This document shows positions 28,101 through 36,200 of a stretch of DNA of 64,000 nt, piece by piece (the stretch's first letter is position 1; the number at the start of each line of letters is the position of its first letter). The DNA is from Affinundibacterium seohonense (GTDB lineage Bacteria; Pseudomonadota; Gammaproteobacteria; Burkholderiales; Burkholderiaceae_D): assembly GCF_014284305.1 (NCBI RefSeq), contig NZ_JACOFW010000008.1, positions 62,001-126,000 on the forward strand, read 5' to 3'. The notes beneath the pieces were generated by a model. The model was given only the letters and a program-made list of their open reading frames with translations, ran no database searches and was not told the origin of the DNA. A program made the position numbers and the translations under genes.

Positions 28101-28512
28101 GACTAACGCCAATTTCACGACCAGATGAGAACAATACACGCTTACTATCAGGACTCCACCCAACAACAACATCAGCGCCCGGATGCCAACTTAAGCGACG
28201 TGCCTCACCGCCCTTCGCTGGCATCACATACACATCGGTATTGCGATCATACGATGCAGAAAATGCCAGCCATTTTCCATCTGGTGAAAAGGTCGGAGCA
28301 AACTCTGCTGCTGGATGTTGGGTTAAGCGTGCAGGATTTTTGCCATCGCGATCCGCCAACCAGATGTCGCCGCCGTACACGAATGCTAGGTGATCACGCG
28401 AGACACTGGGTTGGCGTAGTAATTGAGTTTCGGCATAAGCCGCACTTGTGATAAAAAAACTACTTAATATCATGCTGATGCTTGTTTTTTGAAGCAGAGA
28501 AAAAATAGGCAC
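25189..28512 (-). CDS. Tricorn-like S41 family protease, exported
   Basis: 1107 aa. The start is GTG at 28512, with a strong AAGGAGA 6-7 bases upstream. A signal peptide (ISMILSSFFITSAAYAE) shows export. Residues about 30-330 and 330-560 are two propeller regions with repeated WSPDGK-type blades (FAPTFSPDGKWLAFSAS, VVGWSPDSKRVLFSS, IWSPDGKSIAYVSD). Residues about 560-620 are a Lys/Asp-rich linker unusual for tricorn. Then a core-1 helical domain, a PDZ domain (VPGLDVKEGDYLVAIDGKTL) and an S41 catalytic domain. The nucleophile is the Ser in DQDAGSGGD (about residue 993); IENEGVAPDI carries the late acidic residue. Tricorn trims oligopeptides. Divergent from an S9 peptidase. Confidence 0.92.
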   Translation of the reverse strand: MPIFSLLQKTSISMILSSFFITSAAYAETQLLRQPSVSRDHLAFVYGGDIWLADRDGKNPARLTQHPAAEFAPTFSPDGKWLAFSASYDRNTDVYVMPAKGGEARRLSWHPGADVVVGWSPDSKRVLFSSGREIGVSRSTHLYEVSVDGGHEQKVMDAIAFEGNWSADGKLLAYRPFPQAYAGTSGWRQHRGGTTPPIWIIDLAGKKLEKIPHENASDKSPVWVGDDVFFISDRNDGAANLFRYDRKSKGLKQISKENLWDIRSMSAHDKSVVYEAGGVLKEYDSVSGKTKTLSIDLSSQTSQANQVRPQWKDTAPQMTSASLSPTGKRVLVTARGEVFTVPVKDGSIRNLTETSGVREKDAIWSPDGKSIAYVSDAGLEHKIVIRDQLGNETPKIFSLGKTGYFTLLDWSPNSQIIVFQDNHLQLFSLHIGQGKITKIDESQRRAEFNTSFSSDSRWLAYTVSGANHFSQIKLYDMNSGKATMITDGLSDAGNPAFAPSDYLYFTASTNAGPTHVGLDMSSQERPLRNGIYAVVLSADGKSPLLPKNGDEDIKKETKADAKPDVATTDAKKDESKKDEVAKPVKATKIDLAGIQQRIVALPIAERNNGSLSVANDGGLFFLERPQPGISNEPPAERSPNNANLMRFNAEEKKAKLVKAGINNYNLSADGKKLLLQSSGAKLEIADASEKIEPKAINLGGLKMRVDSRAEWEQIFNETWWMQKEFFYDANLHGIDWDGIYQRYHALLKHVQRREDLNDLMVEMIGELQVGHNRVGGGDVHQETPVAVGLLGADFSFENGRIRIKTIFKGDRWSPFSPAPLAVPGLDVKEGDYLVAIDGKTLDAKTNLYSLLENTVGKQVSLTVMRDLNTKATHQVIVQPIASEADLRQWHWVEKNRDYVQKKTDGKVAYVYLPNTGGEGYQYFNRMFYAQAEKSALIVDERRNGGGQAANYITDVLSRPYLAGWKDRDGMIYETPGAAIYGPKAMLIDQDAGSGGDFLPYAFKRLQLGTLIGKRTWGGLIGISANPNLIDGGNLVVPFFRFFTPDNEWRIENEGVAPDIDVDLDPLEVNQGKDPQLDAAIKDVTERLKTYQDRKLRVAPPMPKKLGQ

Positions 28513-28885
28513 AAAACTCTCCTTGGAGGATAGAAAGTAAATTAGGACATAGTATTAATCAATACTGCTATTCATCGACGAACGCACCATAACAGAACTA
28601 CACAGATACGCGAGTCATACGGTCACTTCACCAGTTAGTTTTTGACTCTTATTTTTATTTTTGGTTCCGAAACTAGTCGTAGAAATTGGATCAGCATTTC
28701 CTACAAACCGCCACAATAAAAAAGCCCATCACTTGTCGAACCGATGATACAAAACTCCACCTTAAGCTTGGAACTATTGTTACACTCCGAGGTCTAATTC
28801 GCAAAAATATGACAAATAATTTCCATATTTTCATTTCAGCACATTTGCTCACTACTTACTAATCAAGTCATCAACAGGGAAAAGA
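28513..28885. promoter_or_regulatory. Divergent promoter region of two exported peptidases
   Basis: 373 bases between the tricorn-like and S9 peptidase starts. It should hold both promoters. The only strong sites I see are the ribosome sites at its edges. No gene or clear operator visible. Confidence 0.4.
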
Positions 28886-31312
28886 ATGAAACTACGTTTA
28901 CAACTACTAGTCATCGCCAGCAGCATTGCCAGCATAGGCATGAGTACAAGCGCAATTGCACAAGAAAATCTGCCCTATCAAAAGCCACCACAATCAATTT
29001 TGGAATTGGCCGATGTAGTACGTGCGCCAGCGGTCAGCATGGATTCAAAAAAACAAATGATGTTGCTGACCTACCGCAGCACATTCAAGACCTTAGCTGA
29101 ATTAAATCAAACTGAATTGCGTTTAGGTGGTCTGCGTATCAACCCAATTACGAATATCTCCAGCACCGTCAACTACATCAATAACCTGAAAATCCGTAAA
29201 GTTAGCGGCACTGAAGAACAACAAGTTAAAGGCTTACCAAAAGATCCTTTGATCGCCAATATCAGCTGGTCGCCGAATGAAAAGAAAATCGCCTTCACTC
29301 ACACTACCGACAAGGGCGTGGAACTGTGGGTAATTGACGTCGCTAGCGCACAAGCAAAAAAAATCAGCGGCGCGAACTTGAATGCCAATCTGGATAGCCC
29401 TTTTATCTGGTTTAAAGACAGCGATAATCTCTTAGTGAAATTCCTACCAAAAAATCGTGCACCGCTGCTGGACGCAAGCAAAGACTTGCCGACTGGGGCG
29501 ATCATTTCGAATGCAGATGGAAAAGCGGCACAAAACCGTACTTACCCAGATTTGCTGAAGAACCGCAACGACGAAATCAATTTTGAAAATATCGCCAGTT
29601 CCGAGTTATATAAGGTAAGTGTGAATGGCACAAGCAGCTTGTGGAAAAAGGCAGAGATGTTTGCTGGAGAGAGCTTTTCTCCTGACGGTAAGCTCATCAT
29701 GATCACCAGCATACAAAAGCCTTTCTCTTACGTCGTTCCTGCCAGTCGTTTTCCGAGCAAAACCGTGGTCATGGATCTGACCGGTAAAGTGATTAAGACG
29801 GTCAACGAAGTGCCTTTAACTGAGATTGTTCCTAAAGGTTTTAGCGCGGTGCGTGAAGGTAAACGTAACATGAACTGGCGTGCAGATAAGCCTGCCAGTT
29901 TGTCCTATGTGGTCGCATTAGACGGCGGCGATCCTGCGAAAAAAGTCGATTTCCGAGATGAAGTATTTCAGTGGGATGCGCCCTTTGATCAAGCGCCAAA
30001 ATCGCTGGTAAAAACCGCGCAACGTTTCGGCGGTATTGTATGGGGTAACGATAAGTTGGCGGTCATTAGCGATAGCTGGTATGACACGCGAAATGAAAAA
30101 ACCTATTTCTTCAACCCATCCAATCCTGCAGAAACACCACGTTTGGTATTCGACCGGAACGCTCAGGATTTGTATGCCAATCCTGGTCGCTTCGAAACCA
30201 AGCGCAATCAGTATGACCGACGCGTATTGGCTATTGAAGATAACAAAGCCTACTTAATTGGTGCCGGACATACCAAGAAAGGTCAATTCCCATTTATTGA
30301 TGCGATGAATGTGGATAGCTTAGAAAAAACTCGCGTTTACCAATCGACGTATACCGACAAGATTGAAAATATCCAATCCATTGAAGACTTTACCAAGGGC
30401 GACGTGTTGGTGCAAATACAGTCTAAAACGGATTTCCCAAATTTCTACTTCCGCAATATCAAAGATGCTAAGTTAACACCGATTACGCAATTTAAAAACC
30501 CGTATGAAGGTTTGAAAAACGTCTCCAAAGAAGTGATCAAATACCAGCGTAAAGACGGCGTGCAGTTATCAGGCACTTTATATTTGCCTGCAGGCTACGA
30601 CAAAACCAAGAAAGAGAAATTACCGCTCTTGATCTGGGCTTATCCGGCAGAATTTAAAGATAAAGACTCTGCGGGCCAAAGCACGCACAACCCAAATGCG
30701 TTCACTGCGCCTAGCTATGGTTCTTTCATCTACTGGGCAACCCGTGGTTATGCGGTCTTGGATGATGCCGCCTTCCCTATCATTGGCGAAGGTAAAACAG
30801 AACCGAATGATAATTTTGTTCCACAGTTAGTCGACAATGCTGAAGCTGCCATTGATGCTGTCGATGCGCTTGGTTATATCGACCGGAAAAAAGTCGCGGT
30901 TGGTGGTCATTCCTACGGTGCATTTATGACGGCCAATTTATTGACCTACTCTAAATTATTTGCCTGCGGTATCGCACGTAGCGGCGCTTACAACCGTACC
31001 TTGACACCTTTTGGTTTCCAAAGTGAACAACGCAATTATTGGGAAACACCTGAGGTGTATACCAAAATGTCGCCGTTCATGAACGCAGACAAAATGAAAA
31101 CGCCGATCTTGTTAGTACACGGTGAAGCGGACAATAATCCAGGCACCTTCACGCTGCAAACTGAGCGCTATTTCCAAGCATTAAAAGGCTTGGGCGCCCC
31201 AGCCCGCATGGTGATCTTGCCAAAAGAAAGTCATGGCTACGCAGCACGTGAAAACATTTTGCATCTGTTGTGGGAGCAAGATCAATTCTTGGAAAAATGT
31301 TTGAAGAAATAA
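28886..31312 (+). CDS. S9 family (prolyl-oligopeptidase type) serine peptidase, exported
   Basis: 808 aa with a signal peptide (LLVIASSIASIGMSTSAIAQ). Residues about 30-540 form a beta-propeller filter; about 560-808 an alpha/beta hydrolase. The catalytic triad is visible: Ser676 in GGHSYGAFM, Asp749 in VHGEADNNPG, His783 in PKESHGY. The subgroup resembles glutamyl-endopeptidase-like S9 enzymes from gammaproteobacteria and Bacteroidetes. The ATG has AGGG upstream. Faces away from the tricorn-like gene and is likely to share its role: breaking imported or periplasmic peptides. An intrinsic terminator follows. Confidence 0.93.
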   Translation: MKLRLQLLVIASSIASIGMSTSAIAQENLPYQKPPQSILELADVVRAPAVSMDSKKQMMLLTYRSTFKTLAELNQTELRLGGLRINPITNISSTVNYINNLKIRKVSGTEEQQVKGLPKDPLIANISWSPNEKKIAFTHTTDKGVELWVIDVASAQAKKISGANLNANLDSPFIWFKDSDNLLVKFLPKNRAPLLDASKDLPTGAIISNADGKAAQNRTYPDLLKNRNDEINFENIASSELYKVSVNGTSSLWKKAEMFAGESFSPDGKLIMITSIQKPFSYVVPASRFPSKTVVMDLTGKVIKTVNEVPLTEIVPKGFSAVREGKRNMNWRADKPASLSYVVALDGGDPAKKVDFRDEVFQWDAPFDQAPKSLVKTAQRFGGIVWGNDKLAVISDSWYDTRNEKTYFFNPSNPAETPRLVFDRNAQDLYANPGRFETKRNQYDRRVLAIEDNKAYLIGAGHTKKGQFPFIDAMNVDSLEKTRVYQSTYTDKIENIQSIEDFTKGDVLVQIQSKTDFPNFYFRNIKDAKLTPITQFKNPYEGLKNVSKEVIKYQRKDGVQLSGTLYLPAGYDKTKKEKLPLLIWAYPAEFKDKDSAGQSTHNPNAFTAPSYGSFIYWATRGYAVLDDAAFPIIGEGKTEPNDNFVPQLVDNAEAAIDAVDALGYIDRKKVAVGGHSYGAFMTANLLTYSKLFACGIARSGAYNRTLTPFGFQSEQRNYWETPEVYTKMSPFMNADKMKTPILLVHGEADNNPGTFTLQTERYFQALKGLGAPARMVILPKESHGYAARENILHLLWEQDQFLEKCLKK

Positions 31313-31335
31313 GCACCGAACCATCTTAAGACGAA

Positions 31336-31374
31336 AACCGATGTGATGATCAAATCGATCCACATCGGTTTTTT
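31336..31374. terminator. Intrinsic terminator after the S9 peptidase
   Basis: Stem AACCGATGTG (31336-31345) with CACATCGGTT (31361-31370), 15-base loop, A-run before and TTTTTT after. Its right side touches the stop codon of the leftward neighbour at 31373. Confidence 0.88.
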
Positions 31375-32065
31375 ATTGCGCCACATTGATTCCCAAACTC
31401 TGCGGAGTCAAGCCTGGTACAGCTTCACATTCACTGATTAATCGATGCGGTTTCCCATCACACACAAACACATGATGCTGGCCCTGTGGTGTCCTTTGCG
31501 GACTACGATAAACATAGATCTCACCATCCCCCGTTCCTTGTTTATCGTCGAACATGCGATTCAACAATTTCAGCGGAAACTTCCCCAAACTTTTACTCGA
31601 AATTTTTTTATTAATTGCTTCAGTCTTTCCGTAATTGACTTCACGAGTTTTATGATTACGTATCGTGTGCAACATCAAAAACGTGGGCGTGCCATCGGTA
31701 GTCGGTAATAAACTTCGAGTGGTTCCTAATAAAAAAGCGGCAGCACAAGCCGAAGCGCAGCGCCCGATGGCCTCCGTTCGCAACTGGTGGCGATTAATCA
31801 ATATCTCAATTTTTTCCAAAATAATGGTGGCGGCGGCACCTGAACCTGGCGAGTCCTCAAACTGCAAGGTATTGAAAGCGGATTTGTGAGTGGACATTGC
31901 CAATTCAATTTGCGCAACACTGTCTAGACTTAATTCGCCCTGCAAAGAGATGCGACTATGGTCTGTCACCACCCGATAGGATTTGATTGCGATGGTCCCA
32001 AAAGTCAGCGTGATGATAAGTAATTCGGCGACCCAAACGCGCCAAGGATTTGTTTGTTTTTGCAA
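31373..32065 (-). CDS. Membrane-anchored ClpP-like (COG3904-type) protein
   Basis: 230 aa. The start is TTG at 32065 (GAGAAA upstream; an in-frame TGA lies four codons further up and no ATG fits). One N-terminal membrane helix (VWVAELLIITLTFGTIAI) anchors the chain, the rest is periplasmic. The centre has ISLQGELSLDS and GRCASACAAAFLLG, the pattern of predicted periplasmic ClpP-like proteins, where the Ser between two Cys could be the nucleophile. Late part has cysteines in HHVFVCDG and ISECEAVPG. Activity is unproven. A 12-bp tandem repeat sits just before its start. Confidence 0.65.
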   Translation of the reverse strand: MQKQTNPWRVWVAELLIITLTFGTIAIKSYRVVTDHSRISLQGELSLDSVAQIELAMSTHKSAFNTLQFEDSPGSGAAATIILEKIEILINRHQLRTEAIGRCASACAAAFLLGTTRSLLPTTDGTPTFLMLHTIRNHKTREVNYGKTEAINKKISSKSLGKFPLKLLNRMFDDKQGTGDGEIYVYRSPQRTPQGQHHVFVCDGKPHRLISECEAVPGLTPQSLGINVAQ

Positions 32066-32071
32066 TTCTGT

Positions 32072-32143
32072 TTCTCAATCCAATCTTCAATCTAATTTTC
32101 AATCTGATTCTAAATCTGATTCTAAATCTGATTCTCAATCTGA
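32072..32143. repeat. Six tandem 12-bp repeats
   Basis: Six adjoining 12-base units: TTCTCAATCCAA, TCTTCAATCTAA, TTTTCAATCTGA, TTCTAAATCTGA twice, and TTCTCAATCTGA. The middle units are identical, the edges are degenerate. The tract begins 6 bases upstream of the TTG start of the ClpP-like gene, on its leader side. On the minus strand the unit reads TCAGATTTAGAA. Confidence 0.9.
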
Positions 32144-32639
32144 CTTTTCTTATGAGGTAAATTTGCTTTTCGCCCTCTATACCCGCCGCGCTGGCACGCT
32201 GTCGGTCGCAAGGTCTTTTCATTTTAGCTAGTAAATTCACGTCATGGACAGCTATTTCATGATTCTGGCTTGAACTGTAAACAGATCGATCGCGGGCTAG
32301 TGCCAGATTCGGTGAGTTTGTTCCCAAAAACCCACAGAAGTCGAAAAAAACTCGAAAAATACACACGCACCAAAAGAGCTCGTCCCTCATTTATCCAATG
32401 CACAAATAAGCTAGTATTGCACCAGAGTTGGGAATTTGATCGACGAGAAAGTCATTCCCGCACCAATAAAATGCAATCGCAAAAAGTCTGACAGACTTAT
32501 ACGATTTAGAAATAATCCACATATGAAATCGCAATTTCGCGACTAGAAAATCAATCCGTATATTGTCTCCATCGGCTTCGCATTTTGAATCACAAGTTCC
32601 CGCGAAGCCGTCCTATTTCTCAACCTAAATGGAGCTGCT
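32144..32639. other. Gene-free stretch between the repeat and the TonB-C gene
   Basis: About 500 bases without a convincing gene. It should contain the leftward promoter of the ClpP-like gene and the rightward promoter of the TonB-C gene. The minus-strand open frame across it has an odd R/I-rich composition caused by the repeat and no ribosome site, so I do not call it. Confidence 0.4.
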
Positions 32640-33014
32640 ATGACAAACTCAAAATTCTACACTCGCGCTGTATTTGCTTTCATCTTAAGTACAACATCTT
32701 TCATGGCCAGCGCGACTGAATCCATCAATCCGTGGAATAACAACACCTGCAACATGCCTGAATACGACAGTAAAATGTTGCGCGGCGAAGAGAAAGGCGT
32801 CGTCAAATTGCGTTTTACAACGGACACCAATGGGAATGTCATCGACGCTGCCATCGAAGAGTCGAGTGGATTCAGCAATCTTGATCGCGCATCCATGTCG
32901 GCACTAAAGGGTTGCCGGTTCACGATGGCAAATCACAACAGCAAACCAGAAACAACTGGCACACCAGAGAAACGTGAGTCCCGACTAATCAGTTTTAATT
33001 GGGCGATCAAGTAA
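32640..33014 (+). CDS. Small exported TonB C-terminal-domain protein
   Basis: 124 aa. A signal peptide (AVFAFILSTTSFMASATE) is followed by one TonB C-terminal domain: CNMPEYDSKMLRGEEKGVVKL-type start (P-x-Y-P-like), FTTDTNGNVIDAAIEESSGF, NLDRASMSALKGCRF. Two cysteines (NTCNMP, KGCRF) may pair. Full TonB proteins keep an N-terminal membrane anchor and a proline-rich spacer; both are missing, so this is not a classical energy transducer. TGGAG lies before the ATG. Terminator follows. Confidence 0.85.
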   Translation: MTNSKFYTRAVFAFILSTTSFMASATESINPWNNNTCNMPEYDSKMLRGEEKGVVKLRFTTDTNGNVIDAAIEESSGFSNLDRASMSALKGCRFTMANHNSKPETTGTPEKRESRLISFNWAIK

Positions 33015-33070
33015 TCAACTCGTCTAAGAGCGGATCATCGATATTTTCTCACTCACTACACTCAACAAAA

Positions 33071-33105
33071 AACGGGCAGTGCGGCAAGTCCGACTGCCTG
33101 TTTTT
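33071..33105. terminator. Intrinsic terminator between TonB-C and EAL genes
   Basis: Imperfect stem ACGGGCAGT (33072-33080) with ACTGCCTGT (33093-33101), A-run before and T-run after (33101-33105). Lies between convergent genes and may stop both. Confidence 0.75.
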
Positions 33106-33120
33106 CAACGACAATGCAAA

Positions 33121-34311
33121 TCAAAAATCTGAAATTTTAAAAGCCGGACGCCATTGTTGTATCCACTCTGGTATCAATGCCGCAGGCATCGGGCGTGCGA
33201 TGCCATAACCTTGCGCATGATCACATCCGATCGACAGTAACTTCTCGCCGTGTTCTATTGTTTCGACACCTTCCGCAATCACACTGCGATGAAACGCCGC
33301 AGCCAAGCCTATCACCCCTTTGATAATAGCCAAGTCACCTTCGTCTTCTAACATATCACGTACGAAGCTTTGATCAATCTTTAAGATTTCTGCGGGGAGA
33401 CGTTTTAAATACCGCAGTGAAGAATAGCCGGTACCAAAGTCATCGAGGGCAAAGCGAATACCTAATTCTTGGCAACACTGTATGACCTGCGAGACTTTCT
33501 CAATATCGTCAAGTGCACTGCTCTCTAAGATTTCTAGCTCTAGCATAGGATACAGTGACGGAGGATATGCCTCTAAAATTTTCCGCAGACGCTGCGTAAA
33601 ATCGGCTTGCTGCAATTGCAAACCACCGACATTAACACTGATAGATAGTTGCAGTCCCTGCTCCCGCCATTGCATCATTTGCGCCAACGCCGTGCCAATT
33701 ACCCATTCCCCTAATTCGATACTAAATAAATGATTTTCTACTGCTGGCAAAAAATTAGCGGGCGCCAATAAACCTTTGGTCGGATGCTGCCAACGAATTA
33801 ATGCTTCAGTACCGAATACGACACCAGTGCGCATATTCACTTTAGGTTGGTAATACAAAACAAACTCACGATGCATCAATGCATGTTGTATACGCGTGAG
33901 GTCATCGCGCTGTATTTTTACCGCGGCGTCTTGTGCTACATCGAACAGATGGAAACAATTTTTTCCTGCCTGTTTAGACAAATACATGGCTTGATCAGCA
34001 TGACGCAACAACTGCTCTGCATCAACGCCATCTTGCGGATAGATCGTGACGCCTATGCTGGCACTGACCTGTAACTCAACATGATGTAAGGTAATTGGCT
34101 CGGCAGCCGCACTCAACAAACGTCCCAATACAGGTTCACAGTCTTTACTGTCTTCGAGATCACTTAGGATGGCTACAAATTCATCACCACCAATTCGCGC
34201 CAAGGTATCACCTTCTCGCAAGGCCGAACGCAAGCGTGCCGCCACCGTAATGAGGAGCTCATCGCCCATACTATGCCCATACATATCATTGACGGTTTTG
34301 AACCCATCCAA
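33121..34311 (-). CDS. C-terminal half: GGDEF core and EAL domain
   Basis: 396 aa in the open frame that begins with TTG at 34311 (LDGFKTVNDMYGH). GGDEF is intact (ARIGGDEFVAIL, about residues 40-50), and so is EAL: GTEALIRWQHP, ALDDFGTGYSSLRYLKRLP, LKIDQSFVRDM and IAEGVET, all metal and substrate residues. If made on its own it would be an uncontrolled phosphodiesterase with a GGDEF domain lacking its first helix. No ribosome site is evident before the TTG, so separate expression is doubtful. Confidence 0.7.
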   Translation of the reverse strand: MDGFKTVNDMYGHSMGDELLITVAARLRSALREGDTLARIGGDEFVAILSDLEDSKDCEPVLGRLLSAAAEPITLHHVELQVSASIGVTIYPQDGVDAEQLLRHADQAMYLSKQAGKNCFHLFDVAQDAAVKIQRDDLTRIQHALMHREFVLYYQPKVNMRTGVVFGTEALIRWQHPTKGLLAPANFLPAVENHLFSIELGEWVIGTALAQMMQWREQGLQLSISVNVGGLQLQQADFTQRLRKILEAYPPSLYPMLELEILESSALDDIEKVSQVIQCCQELGIRFALDDFGTGYSSLRYLKRLPAEILKIDQSFVRDMLEDEGDLAIIKGVIGLAAAFHRSVIAEGVETIEHGEKLLSIGCDHAQGYGIARPMPAALIPEWIQQWRPAFKISDF

Positions 34312-34353
34312 ATCTAAGAAGGCAACGGCTAGAGAATTACCACGGCGTTGACA

Positions 34354-36021
34354 TTAATGCATCGCTTGTTGCATGCGATCAGCCAGTAGTACTCGATTAG
34401 GCAAATGCGTTAACGCATCATAGTGGGCAATATGCTCCAACATACTATTGGATCTCTCCAATTCGGCATAAGCATTTTTCAAAGCTACCTGGGCTATTTT
34501 CTGCTCCGAAATATCTTGAAAAATACCAGTCAGGCGAATTGCCTTGCCATTTTGCATCGTGACGTGACAAGTGGTTCTGACAGTGATCTTTCTACCCTTC
34601 ACGGTCAATTTTTCCAGCTCCAAATCATATTCCTCACCAAACTCTGTGGCTCGTGCCAGTGCAGCTTGTAACTGAACTCTAGATTCTGGCAAAAAGTAGC
34701 CAATTCCAGCGTCAATCGAAGGATTAAATTCTTCACGAGTGGTATCGTGAATTCGGTATGTTTCATCGGTCCAGTTTAAGGTATTCGTACGTAAATCAAT
34801 TTCCCAGCCACCAATTTGGGCAATTGCCTGACACTCGGTCAACAATTGCGTGGAACTGGCCAAAGCCTGTTCAGTTCGTTTGCGGTCAGTGATGTCCTGC
34901 GCAGTTCCAGTCAAAGCCACCGCTTTACCGGCATCATCGAAAAATGGTTCACTCTTGGCCTCGATCCATAAAAAATCACCGTTCGCCAATGGGTAGCGAA
35001 AATCCAATTGTTGACTGCCTTCGGCCTGTAAATATTGTGCATGTATGCGGATGAACTCTGCCTGATCCTCTGGATGAACTCGCGCAATAATTTTGTCTAT
35101 TGAAGGCGGTGGTAACTGTGGATCGAAATCAAAAATTCGATACATTTCGTCGGACCAGACTGAAACATTGTTGATGAGATCTCGCTGCCAACTACCAATT
35201 TTTGCCCGAGCCTGTGCTGCCACCAAGTTTTTTTCACTGAGACGTAAAGCGGTCTCATTGTCTTTGCTAGCCGAAATATCTGTGCTCGAACCTATCCACT
35301 GCACAATATGACCCTGCTGATCACGTAGAGGCATCGCTAAACTCACATGCCATCGATAAACACCATCAGCTCTTCGCAGACGACATTCCGCCTCGTACTG
35401 CGTACCAGTGGTGATCGCTTGATACCAACGTTCACGTGCCCGTATCAAATCGTCTGGGTGTACTAATGTCTCCCAACCCGCGCCGTAAATACTCTCAACA
35501 GAAACACCAAAATAATCAAGGGTGTGTTGATTCACGAAACTTAAGCTGCCATCGGCGTTGGCTATCCAGACTTGCTGAGGAATCACCTCAATCAAAGAGC
35601 GAAAGCGCAATTCACTGTCGAACAAAGATTGCTCAATATTTTTTCTCGAACTGATATCGTGGGCGATACCGAAGATCGCAACAATGTCACCCGTTGGTTG
35701 GCGTAACGGACTGAGTCTTAACTCTAGCCATGGAGACCCACCTTTTAGTCCAAGTATCTTGACCTCAAGGCAAACTTGTTCGCCCGCGCTAACTCGACGA
35801 AGTAAGTTCTCAACATCCGCAAAAAATGCGGGATCAATAAACCTGGTTAAAGAAACACCATCAAGCTCTTGAAAACTGTCCGCTTCAAACAGCGCCAACC
35901 CTGCCGAATTAATTTGCGAGAAGCAACCGTCTAATGAAATTAACTGTAGACATCCTTGGAAAACAGGGTGCGCGCTGCGGTCATTAATAATCTGCGTGAG
36001 ATTATGAAGTGGATTTGTCAT
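34354..36021 (-). CDS. N-terminal half: four PAS domains and start of GGDEF
   Basis: 555 aa. Four PAS/PAC units at about 15-130, 137-255, 270-383 and 400-510, recognisable by WxxxxDGxxxxxN, VHPDD (WETLVHPDDL; ARVHPEDQ) and closing DISxRK/DITDRK motifs. The last 25 residues are the start of a GGDEF domain, ended by the TAA. Without catalytic part it could at most bind a ligand or the other half. The start ATG at 36021 follows AACGGTAACG. Note that all PAS domains are cytoplasmic: no membrane helix is seen. Confidence 0.75.
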   Translation of the reverse strand: MTNPLHNLTQIINDRSAHPVFQGCLQLISLDGCFSQINSAGLALFEADSFQELDGVSLTRFIDPAFFADVENLLRRVSAGEQVCLEVKILGLKGGSPWLELRLSPLRQPTGDIVAIFGIAHDISSRKNIEQSLFDSELRFRSLIEVIPQQVWIANADGSLSFVNQHTLDYFGVSVESIYGAGWETLVHPDDLIRARERWYQAITTGTQYEAECRLRRADGVYRWHVSLAMPLRDQQGHIVQWIGSSTDISASKDNETALRLSEKNLVAAQARAKIGSWQRDLINNVSVWSDEMYRIFDFDPQLPPPSIDKIIARVHPEDQAEFIRIHAQYLQAEGSQQLDFRYPLANGDFLWIEAKSEPFFDDAGKAVALTGTAQDITDRKRTEQALASSTQLLTECQAIAQIGGWEIDLRTNTLNWTDETYRIHDTTREEFNPSIDAGIGYFLPESRVQLQAALARATEFGEEYDLELEKLTVKGRKITVRTTCHVTMQNGKAIRLTGIFQDISEQKIAQVALKNAYAELERSNSMLEHIAHYDALTHLPNRVLLADRMQQAMH

Positions 36022-36139
36022 CGTTACCGTTCTTCAAAATTAGTGTTACAGAATGACTCAGATTAATCTCGAAAAATTCTAACAACAGTTTCTCACAGGT
36101 AAGAGATTGATGCTACGTCTAAGAAGAAATTCGGACAAT

Positions 36140-36174
36140 CTTGAGGTGTTGTGCGAAGAACACCTCAAGTTTTT
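36140..36174. terminator. Hairpin after the short amidohydrolase gene
   Basis: Perfect 11-bp stem CTTGAGGTGTT (36140-36150) with AACACCTCAAG (36159-36169), 8-base loop, T-run on the plus side (36170-36174). It lies 32 bases beyond the amidohydrolase stop and upstream of the PAS gene. For leftward transcription the U-run is missing, so it may be partial. Confidence 0.55.
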
Positions 36175-36200
36175 CTATACAAACAAAAAAATTGACGTGC

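Larger units (their letters stand above)
33121..36021 (-). pseudogene. PAS(x4)-GGDEF-EAL gene interrupted by one in-frame TAA
   Basis: The two open frames 36021-34354 and 34311-33121 are in the same frame; a single TAA (34354-34356, codon 556 of about 966) separates them. Reading through gives a normal GGDEF start: DALTHLPNRVLLADRMQQAMH, stop, CQRRGNSLAVAFLDLDGF. Family members usually have Gln or similar at this place, so a CAA to TAA change is the simplest cause. No other damage is seen on either side. The intact protein would be a membrane-free sensor that makes and/or degrades cyclic di-GMP. As it stands it is either a fresh pseudogene, two half-proteins, or a sequencing error. Confidence 0.85.

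Noticed and set aside
32072..32143. CRISPR array
   Set aside because: Units are adjacent 12-mers without spacers.
31956..32390. Minus-strand frame of 144 codons with alternating Arg/Ile repeats
   Set aside because: The pattern is produced by the 12-bp tandem repeat, and the frame overlaps the start of the ClpP-like gene in another frame.
34300..34370. Frameshift as the cause of the split in the PAS-GGDEF-EAL gene
   Set aside because: The distance between the two open frames is a multiple of three and the codons between them read as normal GGDEF sequence, so it is a nonsense codon and not a frameshift.
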